From NCBI RefSeq assembly GCF_006016075.1, contig NZ_CP040093.1, positions 2,831,501 to 2,895,500 on the forward strand: DNA of 64,000 bases. The letters run 5' to 3'. The position numbers and the translations under genes are program-made. This document shows, one piece after another, positions 48,748 to 56,589 of the stretch; within the stretch, counting starts at the first letter, position 1, and every line of letters starts with the position of its first letter. This stretch comes from Caloramator sp. E03 (GTDB taxonomy: Bacteria; Bacillota; Clostridia; Clostridiales; Caloramatoraceae). The notes below the pieces were generated by a model. The model saw nothing but the letters and a program-made list of their open reading frames with translations, made no database searches and was not told where the DNA came from.

Positions 48748-49680
48748 ATGAAGGTAGGAAGAAATGATCCATGCCCATGTGGTAGTGGTAAAAAATACAA
48801 AAAGTGTTGTATAGATAAAATATACTCAGAGGTGAGCTTTAATAATTTTAGAAATTTTCTTTTAGAATTATGGTCTTATGAAGAAGTAAAAGAAATGAGT
48901 AATGAAGAAATAATTGAAAAATTACAAAGCATAGGAATAATGTTTAATAAAGAAATATTTTTAAAAGATATAGAAAGATACTATTCTGCAGAGCAGATAT
49001 ATGAAAATTGGTTTAATACTTATAATGTGACAGCTAAAGGAAGAGATGAAGATTTTCCTTTTTATGCAGCTTGGGTATTATGGGAAAGGCTTGCTCCAGA
49101 AAATGTTTTATCCATGGAGCAAATGGCAGATTTGATTGAAGAAGGATATCAATATTTAGATGTTAATAAATCAATTTTGGCATGCGATAAATGGTTAAAA
49201 GTTTGGGAAGGGATAAAATATAGAATAAGAACAGATTTTAATACTCTTGAATATTTGGATAAAGAGTATTGTGGAAGTTTTGACATAAGGGACTTTTGTC
49301 AAGAATTAGAGAGTGAGTTATATAATGCAGGGATTGATGAACCAAAATATTTTGAAATCAGAATCAAATATTGTAAAGAATTTCTACACTATTTCTGGAA
49401 TGAAAATGAGGAATTAATTCATCAGATGAGGAGAGCGATAATTGAGTCTTTAGTTAGATTAAATAAATTAGAAGAAGCAAAAAAAGAATGTGAAAAATTA
49501 ATATTAGATTTTCCTAAGAATCCTTGGAGTTATATTGCTTATGGTGATGTATATTGTTTGTATGAAAGCGATATATATGATGCTGTTAAAGCAAGGGAAT
49601 TCTACCAAAAAGGGCTTTCTGTAGCTACAGGGAATGAAGAGAAAGAAATTATTAAGGAAAGATTAAGAGATTTATGTTAA
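48748..49680 (+). CDS. SEC-C motif protein with TPR-like C-terminus
   Basis: 310 residues. The N-terminus is a zinc-binding SEC-C motif, [19 protein letters not shown] (residues 3-21). The rest is helical, with a TPR-like end ([30 protein letters not shown]). SEC-C motifs occur at the tail of SecA and in many small proteins of unknown role. The gene is not phage structural. It is the only intact gene between the two 54-bp repeats, which suggests it arrived or was duplicated with them. ATG 48748 is 10 bases after AAGGA; a TTG at 48742 is possible. Confidence 0.75.
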
Positions 49681-50370
49681 TATAATTGTTAATAATATAT
49701 AAGTTAATAATTGACGTTTTGCTATTGAAGTAATTTTTATGTATTTAAAATTTGGTATTTTATGTCAATTGTTGTGGCGAGCAAAATATTCAGATGCCCG
49801 TCATTGCTAATTTTGGATCTTTGTCAAAGCTAAGGGCGAGTATTTGATTAGAATGCTTGTCCTTTCTTGTTTGAGAGTGATTTTAGAAAGATGGATTGGG
49901 TTGTGGAGAGTGCCCCATAAAAAATTGAACGACAAAAAGACCAACGGGAGTTGGATTGTTAAAATATTTTATCAGAATTGAACAACACGTTGATACGATA
50001 GATAAAAGCTCTGAGAAATCAGGGCTTTTTTGTTTTGTAGAAAAAATATACTTGGAGGCGATGGGAATATAATATATAAAAATTTTCTAAAAAAGAAAGG
50101 AAATAGGTGGATGTGTATAATTAAGTAAATAAAGATTATTTTTACGTTTTAAGTTCAATTTTAAATTAAAAAGTAGGTTGTCTAAAAACTTAGTTATTAT
50201 GTGCAAGAGAGTATTCTTAAATAAAATTTATGAATAATTCAGGACTAATTTTATAGAAGTTAAATTTTCTTGAACTAGATGAAAAATGATTAAAATTTGT
50301 TTTTTAGTTAACTCCATATTGTAAATGTCAATATATAAAATTACCCGAAAAAGGGAAGATTTTTTCCCCA
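49681..50370. other. 690-base region without an intact gene
   Basis: Very AT-rich with stops in all frames. It contains copy B of the 54-bp repeat (49978-50031). A small hairpin CCAAC-GGGA-GTTGG lies at about 49942-49955. An AATTGAC / GTCAATT pair lies around 49711-49765. I recognise nothing else; it looks like decayed DNA at the prophage edge. Confidence 0.6.
49978..50031 (+). repeat. 54-bp imperfect direct repeat, copy B
   Basis: TTGAACAACACGTTGATACG through GGGCTTTTTT, 47/54 identical to copy A at 48510-48563. The tmRNA 3' end that precedes copy A is not present before copy B. Confidence 0.85.
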
Positions 50371-50583
50371 GCAAGAATGGAAGGATATGCAATAGGAAGG
50401 CAAAATGGCTGGCTATCACCAAATGACATTAGAGAATTAGAGGATATGAACCCAATACCAGATGGCCAAGGAGGCGATATTTATCTTGTAAATGGCAATA
50501 TGATACCTGCAAATAAAGCTAAAGATGGGGAAGGTGGTGAAATATTTAATGGGACAGATGGAGAGAAGGACGATAAATCTTGA
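50371..50583 (+). pseudogene. Phage portal protein, C-terminal fragment
   Basis: ARMEGYAIGRQNGWLSPNDIRELEDMNPI followed by GGDIYLVNGNMIPANK is the characteristic end of HK97-type portal proteins. Only about 70 of roughly 400 residues remain; upstream sequence in frame is unrelated, so the gene is truncated at its 5' side near 50370. The portal is the dodecameric ring through which DNA enters the head. It precedes the prohead protease, as in intact prophages. Confidence 0.85.
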
Positions 50584-51169
50584 AGAATTAAGGGTTAATA
50601 ATACAAAGCAAGATAGTGACGAAGTCAGAGTTATTGAAGGACATGCAGCAGTATTTGATAAATGGAGTGAAGAATTGGGTCTTTTAGTGCCTTTCAAAGA
50701 AAAAGTCTTAAAAGGAGCATTTAAAGAGAGCATAGAGAAGGACGATATAAGGGCACTTTTTAATCATGATGCAAATTTTGTCCTTGGAAGAAACAAATCA
50801 GGAACTCTATTTTTAGAAGAAGATGAAAAAGGGTTAAAGGTTAGAATAATTCCACCAGATACTCAGTGGGCAAGAGACTTATTAGTTTCAATAGAAAGGG
50901 GCGATATTAGCCAGATGTCCTTTGGATTTACAGTTCTTGAGGATAGATGGGGCTATCAGGATGGAATAGACGTTAGAGAACTTGTAAAAGTAAAGCTATT
51001 TGATGTATCACCAGTAACATTTCCAGCCTATACTGAAACAGATGTTGGAGTAAGAACCATCTTAGATGAATACAACAGGCGAAAACAAACAAGAATTGAT
51101 GAAGAAAGGATGAAAAATATTAAAAAGTTGCAGTTATTAAAGAAAAAATATGAACTTTTAGGAAAGTAG
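50558..51169 (+). CDS. HK97-family phage prohead protease
   Basis: 203 residues from MERRTINLEELRV. RVIEGHAAVFDKWSEELG, FKEKVLKGAFKESIEKDDIRALFNHD with the catalytic His, and ISQMSFGFTV with the catalytic Ser are the S78/U35 protease blocks. It cleaves the delta domain of the capsid protein during head maturation. It overlaps the portal remnant by 26 bases, a normal phage arrangement. The start is chosen by family similarity; the ribosome site is weak. Confidence 0.88.
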   Translation: MERRTINLEELRVNNTKQDSDEVRVIEGHAAVFDKWSEELGLLVPFKEKVLKGAFKESIEKDDIRALFNHDANFVLGRNKSGTLFLEEDEKGLKVRIIPPDTQWARDLLVSIERGDISQMSFGFTVLEDRWGYQDGIDVRELVKVKLFDVSPVTFPAYTETDVGVRTILDEYNRRKQTRIDEERMKNIKKLQLLKKKYELLGK

Positions 51170-51193
51170 TGCTTAAATTAGGCACTTTTTTTA
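51167..51193 (+). terminator. Hairpin between protease and capsid genes
   Basis: AGTGC with GCACT, extended inward by TTA/TAA, followed by TTTTTTT at 51186-51192. The capsid gene begins 27 bases later. Confidence 0.65.
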
Positions 51194-51219
51194 TTACTTA
51201 AAAACAGGAGGTAGATAAA

Positions 51220-52485
51220 ATGGATAAGATTAAAGAAATGCAGGCAAAAAGAGAAGAACTGAGGCTAAAGGCAGTTGAACTTATTGAAAAAGCCGAAAGA
51301 GAAGGAAGATACCTAACTGAAGAAGAGGAACAGAGAATAAAAGAATATGAAGAAGGCATAAAAAGATGGGACGATACTATTGAAAATGTAAGAAAGTTTA
51401 TGGTGGTTGACACTGTGAAAGACAGAGAACCTATTCAAAATGAATCAGTTAAGGATGAAAAAAGGTTTAATTCCTTTGGAGAACAGCTAATGGCTGTGTA
51501 TAGGGCCGCTGCACCTGATGGGAAAGTTGATTCAAGGCTAACAACAAGGGCAGCACTTGGGCTTAATGAATCAGTTCCTTCAGATGGAGGATTTTTAGTT
51601 CAAAAGGATTTTGTATCAGAACTTTTAAAAAGAACTTATGAAACAGGTATTTTAGCATCAAGGGTTAGAAGAATACCAATATCAACTAATTCTAATGGAT
51701 TAAAAATAAACGCAGTTGATGAAACAAGTAGAGCCAATGGTTCAAGATGGGGTGGTGTTCAAACCTACTGGGAAAATGAAGCAGAACAGATTATATCATC
51801 AAAGCCTAAATTTAGAACTATGGATCTATCATTAAAGAAACTAACAGGTCTTTGCTATGCAACAGATGAACTACTTCAGGATGCTGCTGCACTTGAAAGT
51901 GTAATTAGACAGGCATTTGCAGAGGAATTTGGATTTAAAATTGATGATGCCATTATAAACGGAACAGGCAGCGGCCAGCCACTTGGAATATTAAACTCTG
52001 ATGCACTTGTAAAGGTTTCAAAGGATAATGGACAAACAGATATAATAACTGTTGAGAATCTACTTAATATGTGGGCAAGACTGTGGGCAAGAAGCAGGTC
52101 AAATGCTGTATGGTTTGTAAATCAAGAGTTAGAGCCTATTTTATACACCCTAAAGGTTGGAGATAAACCAGTGTATATTCCAGCAGGCGGATTATCTGAA
52201 GCACCATATGCTACACTTCTTGGAAGGCCAGTTGTTCCAATTGAGCAGTGCTCACAAGTTGGAGAAATAGGAGATATTATTTTAGCTGATATGAGCCAGT
52301 ATCTATTAATTGATAAAGGCGGAATAAATGCTGCAAGCTCAATTCATGTAAGATTCCTTTATGATGAGAATGTATTTAGATTTATTTATAGAGTAGATGG
52401 ACAGCCACTATGGAATAAGCCGCTAATGCCTTATAAGGGAAGCGGGGCAATAAGCCCATTTGTAGCACTTGCAAAGAGAAACTAA
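51220..52485 (+). CDS. HK97-family phage major capsid protein
   Basis: 421 residues. The first 100 are a charged coiled-coil delta/scaffold domain (EMQAKREELRLKAVELIEKAEREGRYL). The capsid body follows from about residue 115 (ALGLNESVPSDGGFLVQKDFVSELLKR), with IINGTGSGQPLGIL and GRPVVPIEQCSQVG in the A and P domains. It forms the icosahedral shell. Intact, with a good AGGAGGT ribosome site. Confidence 0.92.
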   Translation: MDKIKEMQAKREELRLKAVELIEKAEREGRYLTEEEEQRIKEYEEGIKRWDDTIENVRKFMVVDTVKDREPIQNESVKDEKRFNSFGEQLMAVYRAAAPDGKVDSRLTTRAALGLNESVPSDGGFLVQKDFVSELLKRTYETGILASRVRRIPISTNSNGLKINAVDETSRANGSRWGGVQTYWENEAEQIISSKPKFRTMDLSLKKLTGLCYATDELLQDAAALESVIRQAFAEEFGFKIDDAIINGTGSGQPLGILNSDALVKVSKDNGQTDIITVENLLNMWARLWARSRSNAVWFVNQELEPILYTLKVGDKPVYIPAGGLSEAPYATLLGRPVVPIEQCSQVGEIGDIILADMSQYLLIDKGGINAASSIHVRFLYDENVFRFIYRVDGQPLWNKPLMPYKGSGAISPFVALAKRN

Positions 52486-52499
52486 GGGGGTAATAGAGA

Positions 52500-52916
52500 A
52501 TGAAGATAGTTGATTTAAAAGTGCCAGGGACGATATTTTCATCACTTGTTAGCACAAATGAGATAGAACTTAAAAACTATAAGGAAGTAACATTTTTAAT
52601 AGAAAGTGGAGAAGGAGCAGAAGGGATATCTACAGTTACTATACAAGGTAGAAAAGGTGTAGATGGAGAGGCCCTTGATGTTCCTTTTTTATTTGCTGAA
52701 AAGAATAATGAGCTTGTTGAAGTTGAAGAATCAGGTAAAACAATAACAGTTGGTGGAACATCAGGTGCAGTCAAGTTTTATAGGGTAAAGGTAAGCGATA
52801 TGCTCTTAGCTTCAAAGGAAGTTGATAGAATAAAGCTAAATTTAACTAAAATTGACGGTTCAACTGTTGTAGGTGCAATTTATGCTATATTAGACAACCC
52901 AAGATATTCAGAATGA
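52500..52916 (+). CDS. Phage protein of unknown function between capsid and connector genes
   Basis: 138 residues, predominantly beta-strand, with no motif I recognise. Its place directly after the major capsid gene is where head decoration or fibre proteins are found. It begins 14 bases after the capsid stop behind AAGGGGG. Function not assigned. Confidence 0.6.
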   Translation: MKIVDLKVPGTIFSSLVSTNEIELKNYKEVTFLIESGEGAEGISTVTIQGRKGVDGEALDVPFLFAEKNNELVEVEESGKTITVGGTSGAVKFYRVKVSDMLLASKEVDRIKLNLTKIDGSTVVGAIYAILDNPRYSE

Positions 52917-52926
52917 GGGTGGTTAA

Positions 52927-53496
52927 ATGAATCTTAAGGTTATTGAAGGCCCTACAGATGAAGTTGTATCTTTGGAGGAAGCAAAGAGTCATTTAAGAAT
53001 TGATGGGGATGATGAGGACATCCTCATCTTTTCATATATTAAAGCCGCAAGGGAGTATGCAGAGATATTTACAGGAAGAAGCTTTGTAGAGAAAACTTAT
53101 GAGTATATAACAAATCCAAAAGAAAAGTATTCATATATTGAACTTCCAATGCCGCCTCTTATTGAAGTATTGGAAATTTTATATATTGATAAAAACAACC
53201 AAGAATTAAAATTAACCGAAGGATATGACTATTATATTCTAAAAGGATATGATGAAAGTTTAATATACCCAAGTTTAGAGAGAGGGTGGCCTAATGATAT
53301 TTTTGATTTGTTTGGTAATTTAAAAATAAGGTACAAGGCAGGTTATAGTGAAGCACCTATGCCAGTTAAGCAAGCGATACTCATATTAACATCTCACTTT
53401 TACGAAAATAGAGAGAACTTAACGATAAAGGACTATAAGGAAATTCCCTTTGGGGTATCATCACTTTTAAGACCATTTTGGGTTCCAAGGTGGTGA
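52927..53496 (+). CDS. Phage head-tail connector protein, gp6/YqbG-like
   Basis: 189 residues. VVSLEEAKSHLRIDGDDEDILIFSYIKAAREYAEIFTGR is the signature helical start of the HK97 gp6 family. PVKQAILILTSHFYENRENL near the end is also conserved. It forms a ring below the portal. Followed immediately by the head-closure gene. Confidence 0.88.
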   Translation: MNLKVIEGPTDEVVSLEEAKSHLRIDGDDEDILIFSYIKAAREYAEIFTGRSFVEKTYEYITNPKEKYSYIELPMPPLIEVLEILYIDKNNQELKLTEGYDYYILKGYDESLIYPSLERGWPNDIFDLFGNLKIRYKAGYSEAPMPVKQAILILTSHFYENRENLTIKDYKEIPFGVSSLLRPFWVPRW

Positions 53497-53500
53497 AAGA

Positions 53501-53827
53501 TTGAATATTGGTGATATGAGACACAGAATTACAATACTAAAACCAGTAAATGCTACTGATGATAATGGCTTTGAAACAGAAACCTATGAAAATTTTAGGA
53601 CAGTATGGGCATCTATATCAAACCTTCATGGCAGAGAATACTTTGAAGCTGCAACTTCAAATGCAGAAAAAACTGTAAAGTTTACAATAAGGTATATAGA
53701 TGGGATAGATAACAGCATGAGAATATCCTTTGGAGGAAAACAATATGAAATAACCTTCATAGATAATATAAAGTATGAAAATAGATTTATTGAAATAAGG
53801 GCTTTGGAGGTTGATAGCATTGGCTAA
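53501..53827 (+). CDS. Phage head closure protein (SPP1 gp16-like)
   Basis: 108 residues. INIGDMRHRITILKP at the start (here MNIGDMRHR) and FRTVWASISNLHGREYFEAATSNAEKTVKFTIRY are family patterns. TTG start, 7 bases after AGGTGG. The next gene overlaps its end. Confidence 0.85.
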   Translation: MNIGDMRHRITILKPVNATDDNGFETETYENFRTVWASISNLHGREYFEAATSNAEKTVKFTIRYIDGIDNSMRISFGGKQYEITFIDNIKYENRFIEIRALEVDSIG

Positions 53828-54218
53828 AATAGAGCTTGAAGGTATGCAGGAACTTATAGACAGAGTAAATAAACTTGGCACAAAGGGAGAAGTTATTAAA
53901 AAGAATACACTAATAAATGCAGGGACACTTGTTAAGAATGCAATGGAAAAGAAGGCACCAAGATCTATTTTAAATAAAAAACACATGGCGGATAATATTA
54001 AAATGTCAGATATAGAGAAGGAAAATGGAGTAGATTATATAAAAATAGGCCCAAATAAAGGGGATAATTCGGAGTTTTTTTATTCTAAATTTACTGAATG
54101 GGGAACAAGTAAAATTCCTGCACAGCACTGGGCTGAAAATTCTGTATTAGAAAATAAAAAAGAAATCAATGAAATTATTGTAGAAGAGTTAAAGAGGGGG
54201 CTTGAGGATGATTCGTAA
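53820..54218 (+). CDS. HK97 gp10 family phage protein
   Basis: 132 residues. MAKIELEGMQELIDRVNKLG, then TLVKNAMEKKAPRS and EWGTSKIPAQHWAENSV, match the gp10/tail-completion family. Start is TTG at 53820, 9 bases after GGAGG; it overlaps the closure gene. The family contributes to the neck or tail terminator. Confidence 0.85.
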   Translation: MAKIELEGMQELIDRVNKLGTKGEVIKKNTLINAGTLVKNAMEKKAPRSILNKKHMADNIKMSDIEKENGVDYIKIGPNKGDNSEFFYSKFTEWGTSKIPAQHWAENSVLENKKEINEIIVEELKRGLEDDS

Positions 54219-54534
54219 AATAATAGTTGAAGCACTAAAGCCTCTTAATGTTCCAGTTACCTTTCAAAAGTATAGCGGAAAAGCTGATACTTATATTACT
54301 TTCCATGAATATTTTGAAACGGGAGAAGAATATGAGGATGATGAAGAAACTTTAACAGCTCATTATGTTCAAATTGATATATGGTCAAAGAATGATTATG
54401 AAGAATTGGTGAAAAAGGTAAAAGAAAACCTGACAAAGATAGGCTTTAAAAGAATAAATGAAGTAGACCTTTATGAGGAAGATACAAAAATCTATCATAA
54501 AGGTCTTAAATTTTATTATCTTGAAGAAAGGTAA
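54208..54534 (+). CDS. Phage tail terminator/completion-like protein
   Basis: 108 residues. IRKIIVEALKPLNVPVTFQKYSGKADTYITFHEYF and VQIDIWSKNDYEELVKKVKENL are the pattern of small tail-completion proteins (DUF3168-like neighbours). ATG 54208 follows GAGGGGG by 7 bases. Located just before the major tail gene, the usual place. Confidence 0.75.
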   Translation: MIRKIIVEALKPLNVPVTFQKYSGKADTYITFHEYFETGEEYEDDEETLTAHYVQIDIWSKNDYEELVKKVKENLTKIGFKRINEVDLYEEDTKIYHKGLKFYYLEER

Positions 54535-54543
54535 GGTGATAAT

Positions 54544-55110
54544 ATGGCAAGGCAGATAGGGCTTAGAGATATTCATATAGCAAAGCTTACTAAGGACGAT
54601 TCAACAGGGGTTACTTATGAAACACCAATAAAACTTGAGAGGGCGATTAGTGCCAAGATAACACCTAAAATAACTTCTGAAAACATATATTCTGATGATT
54701 CAGTAGAGGATGTTATATCTTCCTTTGAAGGAATTGACGTTGAAATAGAATTGAATCAGCTTTCACTTGAAAGTAGAGCAATCCTACAAGGTGCCAAGGT
54801 TGTTAAAGGCGTTTTAATTGAAAGTAAAGATGATTTAGCACCAACAATTGCAATGGGTTTTAAATCCAAAAAGACTAATGGTAAGTATAGGTATGTGTGG
54901 CTTTTAAAAGGCAAATTTGAACTTGTATCAGATGAATATGATACTGAAGCAGAAAAGCCAAAGCCACAAAGTGCAAAGCTTAAGGGTAAATTTTATTCAA
55001 GGGATTATGATGGGAACTATAGGTTTATAGCTGATGAAGATAAACAGGGAGTGGATGCAAGTATTATAAATGGATGGTTTGATGCTGTGGTGAGTGAGCC
55101 CAATATTTAA
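54544..55110 (+). CDS. Phage major tail protein, phi13 family
   Basis: 188 residues. ARQIGLRDIHIAKLTKDDSTGVTYETP at the start, EIELNQLSLESRAILQGAKV in the middle and NGKYRYVWLLKGKFELVSDEYDTE are the phi13-type tail-tube signature. Intact. The tail chaperones and tape measure that normally follow are missing; a toxin-antitoxin locus takes their place. Confidence 0.9.
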   Translation: MARQIGLRDIHIAKLTKDDSTGVTYETPIKLERAISAKITPKITSENIYSDDSVEDVISSFEGIDVEIELNQLSLESRAILQGAKVVKGVLIESKDDLAPTIAMGFKSKKTNGKYRYVWLLKGKFELVSDEYDTEAEKPKPQSAKLKGKFYSRDYDGNYRFIADEDKQGVDASIINGWFDAVVSEPNI

Positions 55111-55118
55111 AATTTATC

Positions 55119-55147
55119 TTGCCGTAATGATTAAAAGGTTATATAAT
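55119..55147 (+). promoter_or_regulatory. Promoter of the type III toxin-antitoxin locus
   Basis: TTGCCG (55119-55124), a 17-base spacer and a consensus TATAAT (55142-55147). Transcription would begin near 55154, just before the first RNA repeat. Confidence 0.78.
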
Positions 55148-55162
55148 AAAATTAAAGAAAAA

Positions 55163-55278
55163 GACGGTGAAACCCAGCCGTATAAATGGGAGTTAAAAAA
55201 GTCGGTAAAACCTCGGCCGTATAAATGAGGAGTTAAAAAAGTCGGCAAACCCAAGCCGTATAAATGGGAGTTAAAAAA
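55163..55278 (+). ncRNA. Type III antitoxin RNA: three tandem pseudoknot repeats
   Basis: Three units of 38, 40 and 38 bases (55163-55200, 55201-55240, 55241-55278), each ending GGAGTTAAAAAA. Each can fold as an H-type pseudoknot. Stem 1 is CGGT or CGGC with GCCG. Stem 2 is CCCA with TGGG in units 1 and 3. In unit 2 both arms change together to CCTC with GAGG. The linker TATAAA is constant. ToxI-type antitoxins are tandem repeats of about 34-47 bases, cut by their toxin in A-rich linkers. A terminator and a ToxN-like gene follow at once. Confidence 0.88.
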
Positions 55279-55281
55279 GTA

Positions 55282-55312
55282 ATAGGGTAGCCTAAGTGCT
55301 ATCCTATTTTTC
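55282..55312 (+). terminator. Terminator between antitoxin RNA and toxin gene
   Basis: ATAGGGTAG (55282-55290) pairs with CTATCCTAT (55299-55307) with one G-T, then TTTTCT. In type III systems a leaky terminator here makes antitoxin RNA in excess over toxin mRNA. Confidence 0.85.
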
Positions 55313-55330
55313 TGTAATAGAGGTGGACAA

Positions 55331-55861
55331 ATGGCTAAAAAAATTTATTTATGCTCAATAGAAGACAAATATATAAATTATTTAAGAAAATTTGATGAAA
55401 TTGTTCTACTGAATAAAGATACTAAACGAAAATATGTAGGTGTCTTATTTCAAATAGGTAATTTTAATTATTATGCTCCCTTATCTTCACCAAAACCAAA
55501 GCATTTAAATATTAGCGATATGGCTCCAGATATATTTAAAATTGATAATGGGAAATTAGGAGTAATAAATTTAAATAATATGATACCAGTTCCGGAGTTT
55601 GAGATAATTAGAATAAATATTGAAGAAATTGAAGATGAAAAATATAAGAACTTGTTAAGGGATCAAGCGAGGTTTATAAACAAATATAGAGAAAAGATAA
55701 AGAAAAAGGCGAGGGTATTATATAGTATTGTGAATAGTAACTCTAATTCAAATTTGAATAAAAGGTGCTGTAACTATAAGTTACTAGAAATTAAATGTAA
55801 GGAATATGAAATGGTGGACTCTATTAAAAAAATAGCTGCTACATTAGAAAAAGATGAATAG
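55331..55861 (+). CDS. toxN: Type III toxin-antitoxin endoribonuclease, ToxN/AbiQ family
   Basis: 176 residues, close to ToxN and AbiQ. DKYINYLRKFDEIVLLN, KRKYVGVLFQIGNFNYYAPLSSPKPKH and KLGVINLNNMIPVPE are the family signature. S53 and K55 of PLSSPKPKH fall at the numbering of the ToxN active-site residues. The toxin cuts mRNA at A-rich sites and its own antitoxin precursor into single repeats; these bind and inhibit it. Such systems block phage growth or stabilise mobile DNA. AGGTGG lies 4 bases before the ATG. It sits as an insertion between phage tail and lysis genes. Confidence 0.93.
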   Translation: MAKKIYLCSIEDKYINYLRKFDEIVLLNKDTKRKYVGVLFQIGNFNYYAPLSSPKPKHLNISDMAPDIFKIDNGKLGVINLNNMIPVPEFEIIRINIEEIEDEKYKNLLRDQARFINKYREKIKKKARVLYSIVNSNSNSNLNKRCCNYKLLEIKCKEYEMVDSIKKIAATLEKDE

Positions 55862-55882
55862 ATATAAAATATTTATAGATTT

Positions 55883-55914
55883 AAAAAGCTTGCTGACGCA
55901 GGCTTTTTATTTTT
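55883..55914 (+). terminator. Terminator after the toxin gene
   Basis: AAAAAGC-TTGC pairs with GCAG-GCTTTTT around TGAC, giving an 11-bp stem and a T run. It closes the toxin-antitoxin locus. Confidence 0.8.
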
Positions 55915-56191
55915 AGAATGATTTTTGATTTTCAGGTAACTTAATGCGAATACCGTTTTTATCAAAAAAAGAAGCAAGAGTAGCACCTACTAAGGAAAAT
56001 AGTAAAAACAAAACTATATGCTATGTGTGGACTTTCAGAAGGCCTTATAGAATTACCTTGTGATTTATATCTTTTATATTCTACACCATCATCAATTAAA
56101 GAAAGGGAAACAAGATTGGATTTAGTCTCATTAATTAATGGTAATAGTTTACAAACAAGATTTAATTTATAAAAAAGAAAGGATGATAGAT
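55915..56191 (+). pseudogene. Degraded phage sequence between toxin gene and holin
   Basis: No intact gene. An ATG at 55944 after AGGT opens 39 codons reading MRIPFLSKKEARVAP; this resembles the start of a portal protein but is too short to be sure. A second frame, offset from it, reads GLSEGLIELPCDLYLLYSTP and ends at about 56172. That could be the tail of a deleted tail-assembly gene. The two frames probably meet at a deletion near 56020. Confidence 0.45.
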
Positions 56192-56589
56192 ATGAAATAC
56201 AACACAGTTCAACTTATCTCAGCTACCATAGGTGGTTATATTGGATATTTTTTAGGAGGTTTTGATGGTTTTATGTATGCACTTATAACCTTTGTGGTTA
56301 TAGATTATATAACAGGGGTTATGGTAGCGGTACTTGAGAGGAAACTATCAAGCGAGATAGGATTTAGGGGCATTTTAAAAAAAATACTTATTTTATCATG
56401 GTTGGAATAGGGAATATAATCGATGTTAATGTAATAAAAAGCGGTAGTGCAGTTCGCACCGCCGTTATTTTTTTCTACATTTCAAATGAAGGAATAAGTA
56501 TCATTGAAAATTCAGTAAAGATTGGACTACCTATACCAGAGAAACTAAAAGAAATTTTAAAACAAATAAATGAAGGGGGAGAAAAGTAA
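56192..56589 (+). pseudogene. Phage holin, frameshifted
   Basis: The first frame (56192-56410) gives MKYNTVQLISATIGGYIGYFLGG, VVIDYITGVMVAV and FRGILKKILIL, a toxin-secretion/phage-lysis holin N-terminus. The second frame (from about 56398 to 56589) continues with MVGIGNIIDVNVIKSGSAVRTAVIFFYISNEGISIIEN, the family's C-terminal half. A single missing base near 56395-56399 explains the break, because both halves then join as KKILIL-x-MVGIG. The holin would be inactive unless this is a sequencing error. Confidence 0.85.

Noticed and set aside
55127-55228. Small peptide of 33 codons (ATG at 55127) with the repeated ending PYKWELKK
   Set aside because: It spans the -10 box and the RNA repeats; the repeat lengths break the frame in units 2 and 3, and the stem changes are compensatory at RNA level.
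55163-55278. CRISPR-like array of about 38-base repeats
   Set aside because: Only three units with no spacers between them; each unit is a pseudoknot, and a ToxN-type gene follows. No cas genes are present.
56377-56383. Programmed -1 frameshift in the holin at A AAA AAA
   Set aside because: A shift at the A run would give KKNTYFIMVG, which fits the family less well than a single-base loss near 56395; the rest of the lysis cassette is also broken.
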